Shown here in pieces: positions 1-5,000 of a stretch of 6,930 nt of DNA. Where the stretch lies: NCBI GenBank assembly GCA_002392505.1, contig DGHD01000061.1:8684-15613 (forward strand). The letters run 5' to 3'. Made by a program: the position numbers and the translations under genes. How positions within the stretch are numbered: the first letter of the stretch is position 1; each line of letters starts with the position of its first letter. The notes under the pieces are model-generated. The model ran no database searches and had not been told where the DNA came from. It saw nothing but the letters and a program-made list of their open reading frames with translations. Source of the stretch: Christensenella sp. UBA3857 (GTDB taxonomy: Bacteria > Bacillota > Clostridia > Christensenellales > CAG-138).

Positions 1-60
1 TGGTAGAGCACCTGACTCTTAATCAGGGTGTCCAGGGTTCGAGCCCCTGAAGGTGTACCA
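1..60 (+). tRNA. tRNA-Lys (anticodon CTT), 5' end cut by window
   Basis: The window opens in the D-loop (TGGTAGAGCA). The anticodon arm is CCTGA, loop CTCTTAA, TCAGG, which puts CTT at 34-36 and reads the lysine codon AAG. The variable loop is followed by a T-arm CAGGG / TTCGAGC / CCCTG with the canonical TTCRANY loop, then the acceptor 3' strand AAGGTGT, discriminator A and an encoded CCA at 58-60. About 16 bases (acceptor 5' strand and start of the D-arm) lie before base 1. A terminator begins at the last A of CCA, so this is the end of its transcription unit. Its 3' tail is duplicated twice downstream. Confidence 0.95.
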
Positions 61-98
61 AAGAACGGGAAGACCGCAAGCGGTCTTCCCGTTCTTTT
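60..98 (+). terminator. Intrinsic terminator of tRNA-Lys
   Basis: A perfect 17-bp stem starts at the last A of the tRNA CCA end (60-76 with 81-97), closed by a 4-base CAAG loop and ending in TTTT. It is the first of three hairpins with the same geometry and position after a tRNA tail but different sequence. Confidence 0.9.
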
Positions 99-122
99 AT
101 GCAAGCAACATGCTGAACCCTG

Positions 123-141
123 AAAATTGCGGAGCAATTTT
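123..141. repeat. Short perfect palindrome, 8-bp arms, 3-base loop
   Basis: AAAATTGC, loop GGA, GCAATTTT. It lies between the tRNA terminator and the second tRNA-tail unit. It resembles other palindromes with 3-base loops in both non-coding arrays (286-308, 6443-6461, 6536-6560). Confidence 0.6.
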
Positions 142-143
142 AA

Positions 144-217
144 GCGCAGCGCAAACGAAGCAAGGGCAGAGGACGGTAACTTGCTGCGCGGGGTTCAGAG
201 CCCCTGAAGGTGTACCA
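144..217 (+). pseudogene. tRNA-Lys tail unit, copy 2 (decayed tRNA or att-like scar)
   Basis: The last 19 bases (199-217) are identical to the 3' end of the tRNA-Lys gene including CCA. The preceding GGGTTC also matches, but one extra A enlarges the T-loop to 8 bases (TTCAGAGC). No upstream strand pairs with the acceptor strand AAGGTGT, so a normal tRNA cannot form. The 5' part GCGCAGC (144-150) pairs with GCTGCGC (183-189). Short matches to tRNA D-arm motifs (AGCGCAGC for AGCTCAGC, GGCAGAG for GGTAGAG) hint at a degenerate whole tRNA, but this is weak. The unit recurs at 384-457 with three mismatches in 74 bases. Confidence 0.6.
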
Positions 218-252
218 AAAAGAGTGGCTCCCATACGGGAGCCACTCTTTTT
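217..252 (+). terminator. Intrinsic terminator after tRNA-tail copy 2
   Basis: A perfect 16-bp stem (217-232 with 237-252), loop ATAC, ends in TTTTT. It starts at the last A of CCA. The pairing can extend outward: GGTGTACC (209-216) against GGCACACC (253-260), with one A-C mismatch, giving a 24-bp arm. The T-run lies in the stem, so it may work in both directions. Confidence 0.75.
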
Positions 253-268
253 GGCACACCATACAAAG

Positions 269-348
269 CAGGGGCTCGAAGCGCAGCAAAAATCCTGTGG
301 ATTTTTGCAAGTGACCGAAGCTCGCCGAAGGCGAGCAAGACGAGCCCC
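269..348. repeat. Inverted-repeat block bounded by GGGGCTCG / CGAGCCCC
   Basis: CAGGGGCTCGAA (269-280) is the reverse complement of the tRNA T-arm sequence TTCGAGCCCCTG. At the other end CGAGCCCC (341-348) restores the T-arm orientation, so the block is bounded by inverted copies. Inside are two perfect palindromes: GCAAAAATCC-TGT-GGATTTTTGC (286-308) and GCTCGCC-GAA-GGCGAGC (320-336). No coding potential is apparent. Confidence 0.6.
309..348 (+). repeat. 40-base repeat, copy 1
   Basis: The stretch from AAGTGACCGAAGCT to GACGAGCCCC recurs at 634-673 with one mismatch (CGCC versus GGCC). A more diverged relative lies at 561-605. All copies end in GAGCAAGACGAGCCCC. Confidence 0.75.
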
Positions 349-383
349 GTCATCATCAAGCGGACAAGCCTTTTTTCCATCCG

Positions 384-457
384 GCGCAGCGCAAACAAAG
401 CAAAGACAGAGGACGGTAACTTGCTGCGCGGGGTTCAGAGCCCCTGAAGGTGTACCA
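384..457 (+). pseudogene. tRNA-Lys tail unit, copy 3
   Basis: This is the second copy of the 74-base unit, exactly 240 bases after copy 2 and differing at three positions, all near 397-406. It ends in the same tRNA-Lys tail and CCA (439-457). Similarity to copy 2 starts at 384 and stops two bases after CCA, where an unrelated terminator follows. A simple tandem duplication would have copied the terminator too, so the unit seems to behave as a module of its own. Confidence 0.6.
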
Positions 458-492
458 AATAACCTGTGACCCATTCGGGTCACAGGTTATTT
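457..492 (+). terminator. Intrinsic terminator after tRNA-tail copy 3
   Basis: A perfect 16-bp stem (457-472 with 477-492), loop ATTC, followed by ATTTG. It starts at the last A of CCA, as in the other two modules, but its sequence is unrelated to them apart from the A-rich start. Confidence 0.75.
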
Positions 493-507
493 ATTTGAAA
501 AAACCGA

Positions 508-605
508 AGGGGCTCGAAGCGAGCGGGCTTCCGCCCGGTGGGCGCACCAGAAGCCCGCGAGTGACCGAAGCGAGGAGGCCGTGGCCGACGAGCAAGACGA
601 GCCCC
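508..605. repeat. Second inverted-repeat block bounded by GGGGCTCG / CGAGCCCC
   Basis: AGGGGCTCGAAGCG (508-521) repeats the start of the 269-348 block, and CGAGCCCC (598-605) closes it. Inside is a nested hairpin: GCGGGCTT (523-530) pairs with AAGCCCGC (551-558) and encloses CGCCC-GGT-GGGCG (532-544). The contents differ from the first block although the ends are the same. Confidence 0.6.
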
Positions 606-633
606 GTCACAGTCAGCGAACCGAAAGAAAAGC

Positions 634-673
634 AAGTGACCGAAGCTGGCCGAAGGCGAGCAAGACGAGCCCC
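634..673 (+). repeat. 40-base repeat, copy 2
   Basis: Near-identical to 309-348 (39 of 40 bases). Its 3' end is also the first unit of the 25-base tandem array. Confidence 0.75.
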
Positions 674-729
674 TGACCCGGCGAGCAAGACGAGCCCCTG
701 ACCCGGCGGGCAAGACGAGCCCCCGATCC
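655..729 (+). repeat. Three tandem 25-base repeats containing a T-arm-like core
   Basis: Units at 655-679 and 680-704 are identical; the unit at 705-729 has three transitions. Each reads GGCGRGCAAGACGAGCCCC followed by a short GA-rich end. The first two contain CGAGCCCCTGA, an 11-base match to tRNA-Lys positions 40-50. The array stops 15 bases before the plsY -35 box. Confidence 0.85.
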
Positions 730-744
730 TCTCTCGTCCGCCGC

Positions 745-773
745 TTGCAATTGCGCTCCGAATGCTGTATTAT
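745..773 (+). promoter_or_regulatory. Sigma-A-type promoter for plsY
   Basis: TTGCAA (745-750), a 17-base spacer, and TATTAT (768-773) match the housekeeping consensus closely. Transcription should start near 780, giving a leader of about 30 bases. An 8-bp palindrome GCAATTGC (747-754) overlaps the -35 box. Confidence 0.7.
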
Positions 774-810
774 ATAAAAAGCCAAAACTGCGCGGCAAAT
801 AATCCGAACG

Positions 811-1419
811 GTGAAGGAAATGTTTTTGAAGATCACTGCGTCCGCTTCGATCGGGTATCTTCTCGGCTCGGTCGTTTGGGCAATACTGATATCCCTCCTT
901 GTGTTCAAGGAGGACGTCCGCTCCAAGGGCAGCGGCAATTCCGGAGCTACCAACGCGGCTCGCGTTTACGGCTTCTGGTTCGGCTGTCTTACTTTTTGGG
1001 GCGACTTTTCAAAGGGCGTGGCGGCATGCGCCCTCGGCGAGCTGATCGGCGGCGCCCCCGGTCTCGCGGCGGCGGGGCTCGCGTGCATGCTGGGGCACCG
1101 TTTTCCCTTGTACTTCAGGTTCAGGGGCGGCAAATGCGTCTCCGTCGGTCTGGCGCTCGCATTGATGATCGATTACCGCATCGCGCTCGCCGCCATCGGC
1201 GTGTTCCTCGTGCTGTTCCTTATAACGAGGATAGTCTCGCTCGGCTCGATCGCCGGCGCGGCGACGGTCGGCGCAGCCTCCGTAATGATCGCTCCGGAGC
1301 TCGTGCTGAAGATCTCCGGCGCCATCGCCGCGATAGCCGTCATCGCGCTGCATCACTCCAACATAAAGCGCCTTTTAAGGGGCGAGGAGAAGAAGATCAC
1401 CTTCGGAAAACGAAAATAA
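811..1419 (+). CDS. plsY: Glycerol-3-phosphate 1-acyltransferase PlsY
   Basis: PlsY transfers an acyl group from acyl-phosphate to the sn-1 position of glycerol-3-phosphate, the first step of phosphatidic acid synthesis in most Gram-positive bacteria. It is a polytopic membrane protein. The 202 residues fit the family length. Motif 1 is KGSGNSGATNAAR at 39-51, with Ser in place of the usual Pro. GDFSKG follows at 64-69. Motif 2 is GHRFPLYFRFRGGKCV at 95-110, with Cys where GGKG is usual. Motif 3 is HHSNIKRLLRGEE at 181-193. Hydrophobic segments lie around 12-32, 68-93, 112-140 and 144-181. The start is uncertain: GTG at 811 has no clear ribosome site, and ATG at 820 (199 residues) has GAAGGA only one base upstream. 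An in-frame stop at 775 excludes longer forms. Its promoter and terminator make it monocistronic. Confidence 0.93.
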   Translation: MKEMFLKITASASIGYLLGSVVWAILISLLVFKEDVRSKGSGNSGATNAARVYGFWFGCLTFWGDFSKGVAACALGELIGGAPGLAAAGLACMLGHRFPLYFRFRGGKCVSVGLALALMIDYRIALAAIGVFLVLFLITRIVSLGSIAGAATVGAASVMIAPELVLKISGAIAAIAVIALHHSNIKRLLRGEEKKITFGKRK

Positions 1420-1432
1420 CACATATGCTCCC

Positions 1433-1462
1433 GGGAGGTACGGATATCCGTGCCTCCCTTTT
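1433..1462 (+). terminator. Intrinsic terminator of plsY
   Basis: GGGAGGTACGG (1433-1443) pairs with CCGTGCCTCCC (1448-1458) through one G-T wobble, with loop ATAT and a short TTTT tail. It begins 14 bases after the plsY stop. The short T-run makes it weaker than the tRNA terminators. Confidence 0.75.
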
Positions 1463-1489
1463 CAAATGTCACAGAATTGCCCTTTTTAA

Positions 1490-1518
1490 TTGAATGAATT
1501 GAAACAAACGTATATTAA
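1490..1518 (+). promoter_or_regulatory. Candidate promoter for the dockerin protein
   Basis: TTGAAT (1490-1495) and TATTAA (1513-1518) are 17 bases apart in the only AT-rich stretch between the genes. An alternative -10, TATATT at 1511, gives a 15-base spacer. The leader would be about 60 bases. Confidence 0.45.
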
Positions 1519-1530
1519 AATAGGAAACGT

Positions 1531-1569
1531 GGAAGTTTACTTCCGTTCAGGAGCCGGATCATTTCCGGC
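1531..1569 (+). promoter_or_regulatory. Two leader hairpins just before the ribosome site
   Basis: GGAAG-TTTA-CTTCC (1531-1544) and GCCGGA-TCATT-TCCGGC (1553-1569) fill most of the leader. The second ends one base before the ribosome-site region GGAAAGGGG (1571-1579). They could stabilise the mRNA or affect ribosome access; neither has a T-run that would make it a terminator. No known riboswitch is recognised. Confidence 0.5.
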
Positions 1570-1584
1570 AGGAAAGGGGAAAAC

Positions 1585-4500
1585 ATGAAGAAAAGACTGA
1601 TAAGCATCTTTGCCGTGCTGTGCATGCTCATGACGCTTCTGCCCGTTACGGCGAACGCGGCGGGCATTACGCTCACGAAGACCGTTACAGGCAGCTCCTC
1701 CGCGACGATCGCCGTCAGCGGCGGCTCGGGCACGGTATCCGCCGTTTCGAGCGATACCGGCGTCGCCACGGTTTCCGTCAGCGGCACCACCGTTACCGTT
1801 ACCGGCGTCTCCGGCAAGACGGGCGTCGTCACCGTTAACGTGACGCGCGGCTCGTCGTCCGCCGAAATGGAGGTCGCCGTCGGCTACACCGCCTTCAAGC
1901 TCAGCGGCAGATCCGTCACCGTATTCGCCGGCAGCGACTCGAATTATGAGGTCGTCGGCATAGAGAAGGCTTCCGAGACCGAATTCACCGGCGCGGAGGG
2001 CACCGGCGAAATGACCGTTTCGACCGATGCGAACGGCAATTCCGTCTACACCGTCGCGAGCGGGTACGAGCTCTTGATCGGCATCAAGAAGAAGGGCGGC
2101 GTCTACGCCTTCAGCGGCTCCTCCGACTATGCAAATATAGCCGTCAAGAAGGAAGCCACCAAGGACGCGACGATCCTCCTCGACGGGCTCAGCTTAAAGA
2201 GCCAGTTCACCAGCGCGATAACAGTAAAGAAGGATTCCACCGCCTGCGTTTACATCAACTGTCTCAAGGGCACGGTCAGCACCCTTGCCGACAGCGCCGC
2301 CAATAACGCGGACTCCTACGGTCCGACGACCGAGGGCGGCGACGGCTCCAACCAGTACTACGCCGAGAGCGCGGTCATAAAGGGCAAGACCGCCTCCAAC
2401 ATCACCATCGCGGGCGGCGGCACGCTTAACGTCAACGCCGCTGCGAAGAACGGCGTCAAGGTCGGCGCGAACGGCTATCTGACCGTTGCCGGCACGACGC
2501 TCACTGTCAGCGCCCCCAACACCTGCCTCGGTGTTGAGCAGGATATCCTCATCTCCGGCGGCACGCTCAACCTCAACTCCACAAGCGGCGACGCCATCAA
2601 GGCGGACAGCGACGACGGCACCGTGGGCAACGTCTACATCACCGGCGGCTCGATCAACATCACCAAGTCGGATGAGGGCATCCTCGCAAGGCAGACCGTC
2701 AATATCAGCGGCGGCACGTTCAACATCACCTCCACCGGCGACGGCGTCAAGGCGGAGGACGGGGCCGACACTCCCACTACCGGCGACATCAACATCACCG
2801 GGGGCGACTTTACCATCACCTCCACCGGCGACGGCATCTCCGCCTTCAACGTATCCATCGAGAACGGCTCCTTCAACATAACCCCCAACGGCGGTTACTC
2901 CAACTCGAGCTACAACGGCGACACCATGGACAGCGCCAAGGGCATCAAGGCGGAGACGGAGCTCACCATCGAGGGCGGCACGTTCATAATCTCCGAGCCG
3001 GACGACGCGATCCATTCGAATCTCAACCTGAATATCTACGGCGGCACGTACACCATATCCACCAGGGACGACGGTCTGCATGCCAACGGCAATCTCAACT
3101 TCGGCATCAGGGGCGCGTCCAACGGTCTGATCAATATGACGATCAACAACAGCTACGAGGGTATGGAGGGCGCCGACATCTACCTCAACTCCGGCAACGC
3201 GACCGTCTACTCCACTGACGACGTTATCAACGCCGCCAACAAGAACCTCAGCAACTATCACTTCACCATCAACGAGTACGGCGGAGTTTATCGTCTTTAC
3301 ACCTCCGGCGGCGACGGCATCGACTCCAACGGCGGCGCCTTCTTCCGCGGCGGCGATCTCGAGGTCTACTCCTCATCCAACACCTCGAACGATCCGCTCG
3401 ATACCGAGGATACCCTCGCGCTCTACGGCGGCGTGACCCTCGGCTGCGGCATGAACCAGATGCAGGGCTCCCCCTCCGCGGGCATCTACGTGGAGTTCAA
3501 GAACCTCTCCATCAAGTCCGGCTACTCCATCGTTATAAAGGACGGCTCCGGCAACGTGCTGAAGAGCACCCGGGCGTATTTCACAAGCTCCTCCAACACG
3601 GCGACCTACCTCGTGTTCAGCCATCCCGCGCTCGTTTCGGGCAACACCTATTACCTCTACATCAACGGCTCCACGAGCGCCAAGACCGGCACCGCGACGG
3701 GCTCGGGCATCGACTCCACTCCGTGGAGCGATCTTGACTCCGGCAATACCAACGTGTACGAGCAGGTGACCACCATGAGCTCCGGCAGCCGCTACGTCAT
3801 CACGAACGCATCCATGGCGACCAGCGTCTATACGCTCGCCGGCACTACCAGCACCACCAGCGTGCAGAGCACAATGAGCTCCGTGACCGGCGGCTACACC
3901 TTCGGTTCCCTCAGCAGCAACAACCTCTGGTACATGGACGACGCGGGTCATATCTACAACACCGTTAACAACGTCAATTACTACCTTGCCTACAGCAGGA
4001 GCTCCTCCGGCTGGTCCTCCAGCTACAGCCTCACGAGGACGACGGACGTCTCCTCCGCGGCGGCATGGACGGTATCTCCCTCCGGCAGCGGCGCATTGAT
4101 CAGCACCGCGGCGACCTCCTCCGGCGGTCAGCCCGGTCCCGGCGGCGGCGGTCAGCCCGGTCAGAGCACCAATCTCTACCTCTACTGCTCCAGCGGGACG
4201 TGGCGTCTTGCGGCAAGCGCAAGCAGCAGCTATATCTGCTACCTGTACGCTCCCGCAGTCGCACAGGCCGCGCTTACCGGCACCACCTACTATGTGGCGG
4301 AAAACGACGCGGGCTTCAGCATGAGCAATATTCAGGCGGAGACGAGCATCCTTTACAGGTCCGGCCGCAACGGTACCTCCTCCAACGTCGCCTGGAACAG
4401 CAGCCATATCACCTATTCCTGGGAGCCCGCCTTCAACAACTCCGTGAACGGGACCTACGTCATGACCGTCATGTATGACGGCGCTGCGTTCGGCACGGTC

Positions 4501-4911
4501 ACCGTTAAGATCGTAGGCGACCAGCAGACCATCACCATCACCTTCGTCGGCGATTATACCGGCACGGTGGTCATCGCCGTAGGCGATACGGCAGAGCTGC
4601 CCACTGCGCCCGAGGGTTACTATTACACCTTCCTCGTAAACGGCGTGGAGATCAACAGCAGCACCGTATTTACCTCCGACACTACCATCACGGTAGTCCT
4701 TCACGAGATCCAGGTTGAGCCCACCGGGCTTCTCGGCGACGTCAACTGCGACGACGTGGTAGATATGCGCGACGTAACAACGCTCAACGCCTACCTGATG
4801 AACTGCGGTCTGGTATCCGAGCAGGGTCTTGCCAATGCGGACGTCAGCGGCGACGGCGTTATTGACGCCTACGATTCCACGCTGATCGCAAAGCTCGCGC
4901 TCGGCATGTAA
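1585..4911 (+). CDS. Secreted dockerin protein with Cthe_2159-like beta-helix
   Basis: This 1108-residue exported protein probably binds plant polysaccharide. The signal peptide is MKKRLISIFAVLCML..., with cleavage after A25 or A26. Residues 27-98 look like a bacterial Ig-like (Big-type) domain. Residues about 150-615 match the Cthe_2159 carbohydrate-binding family (Pfam PF14262): a parallel beta-helix with a ladder of acidic turns, D-[AGV]-[IVL]-x-[AS] or close variants, at 336, 364, 386, 416, 474, 496, 546 and 577. Residues 725-890 are beta-rich and aromatic with a Gly/Pro linker at 847-860; 900-978 may be Ig-like; 980-1041 resembles an InlB B-repeat. The C-terminus (1050-1107) is a type I dockerin with two calcium loops: D1052, N1054, D1056, D1060, D1063 and D1086, S1088, D1090, D1094, D1097. 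GGAAAGGGG before ATG 1585 supports the start. No cohesin or glycoside hydrolase is adjacent. Enzymatic activity cannot be judged; binding is inferred from the family. Confidence 0.88.
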   Translation: MKKRLISIFAVLCMLMTLLPVTANAAGITLTKTVTGSSSATIAVSGGSGTVSAVSSDTGVATVSVSGTTVTVTGVSGKTGVVTVNVTRGSSSAEMEVAVGYTAFKLSGRSVTVFAGSDSNYEVVGIEKASETEFTGAEGTGEMTVSTDANGNSVYTVASGYELLIGIKKKGGVYAFSGSSDYANIAVKKEATKDATILLDGLSLKSQFTSAITVKKDSTACVYINCLKGTVSTLADSAANNADSYGPTTEGGDGSNQYYAESAVIKGKTASNITIAGGGTLNVNAAAKNGVKVGANGYLTVAGTTLTVSAPNTCLGVEQDILISGGTLNLNSTSGDAIKADSDDGTVGNVYITGGSINITKSDEGILARQTVNISGGTFNITSTGDGVKAEDGADTPTTGDINITGGDFTITSTGDGISAFNVSIENGSFNITPNGGYSNSSYNGDTMDSAKGIKAETELTIEGGTFIISEPDDAIHSNLNLNIYGGTYTISTRDDGLHANGNLNFGIRGASNGLINMTINNSYEGMEGADIYLNSGNATVYSTDDVINAANKNLSNYHFTINEYGGVYRLYTSGGDGIDSNGGAFFRGGDLEVYSSSNTSNDPLDTEDTLALYGGVTLGCGMNQMQGSPSAGIYVEFKNLSIKSGYSIVIKDGSGNVLKSTRAYFTSSSNTATYLVFSHPALVSGNTYYLYINGSTSAKTGTATGSGIDSTPWSDLDSGNTNVYEQVTTMSSGSRYVITNASMATSVYTLAGTTSTTSVQSTMSSVTGGYTFGSLSSNNLWYMDDAGHIYNTVNNVNYYLAYSRSSSGWSSSYSLTRTTDVSSAAAWTVSPSGSGALISTAATSSGGQPGPGGGGQPGQSTNLYLYCSSGTWRLAASASSSYICYLYAPAVAQAALTGTTYYVAENDAGFSMSNIQAETSILYRSGRNGTSSNVAWNSSHITYSWEPAFNNSVNGTYVMTVMYDGAAFGTVTVKIVGDQQTITITFVGDYTGTVVIAVGDTAELPTAPEGYYYTFLVNGVEINSSTVFTSDTTITVVLHEIQVEPTGLLGDVNCDDVVDMRDVTTLNAYLMNCGLVSEQGLANADVSGDGVIDAYDSTLIAKLALGM
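2724..2835 (+). repeat. DNA-level repeat of one beta-helix coil
   Basis: A 22-base stretch ending in CCACCGGCGACGGC occurs at 2724-2745 and again at 2814-2835, exactly 90 bases (30 residues) apart and in frame. It encodes ITSTGDG in both places. The exact DNA match suggests a recent coil duplication or gene conversion rather than protein-level conservation alone. Confidence 0.7.
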
Positions 4912-4950
4912 GCCTGTAAAACGGTCGGGAAACGATCGTATCACTCATAA

Positions 4951-4986
4951 AAAAGCCCTGCGGCGTCAAATTGCCGCAGGGCTTTT
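4951..4986. terminator. Bidirectional terminator between convergent genes
   Basis: AAAAGCCCTGCGGC (4951-4964) pairs perfectly with GCCGCAGGGCTTTT (4973-4986) around the loop GTCAAATT. Both strands read GC-rich stem then T-run, so it can end the dockerin gene on the plus strand and apeB on the minus strand. It starts 40 bases after the first stop and 15 bases beyond the second. Confidence 0.92.
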
Positions 4987-5000
4987 CCGATCGTATGCCG

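Noticed and set aside
144..217. A functional second tRNA gene
   Set aside because: The acceptor strand has no 5' partner, the T-loop has an extra base, and no 7-base anticodon loop on a 5-bp stem can be drawn.
53..701. Open frames across the tRNA-proximal repeats on both strands (up to 157 residues)
   Set aside because: They translate the repeat units, so peptides repeat with the DNA; they overlap the tRNA and terminators, and have no ribosome site or domain.
655..729. CRISPR array
   Set aside because: The 25-base units are directly adjacent with no spacers, and no cas genes are present.
762..1493. A 243-residue plus-strand frame over plsY
   Set aside because: Arg-rich shadow frame of plsY, which has full family motifs in its own frame.
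2194..3261. A 355-residue minus-strand frame inside the dockerin gene
   Set aside because: Low-complexity Val/Gly/Ala/Asp product from the GC-rich codons of the sense gene; no start signals.
3373..4944. A 523-residue minus-strand frame antisense to the dockerin gene
   Set aside because: Same cause as the previous shadow frame; it also overlaps the region of the convergent terminator and lacks any recognisable domain.
4933..4996. Direct repeat CGATCGTAT on both sides of the bidirectional terminator, as a target-site duplication
   Set aside because: Nine bases with a palindromic GATC core are too short; the terminator alone is an expected feature here and shows no sign of being inserted.
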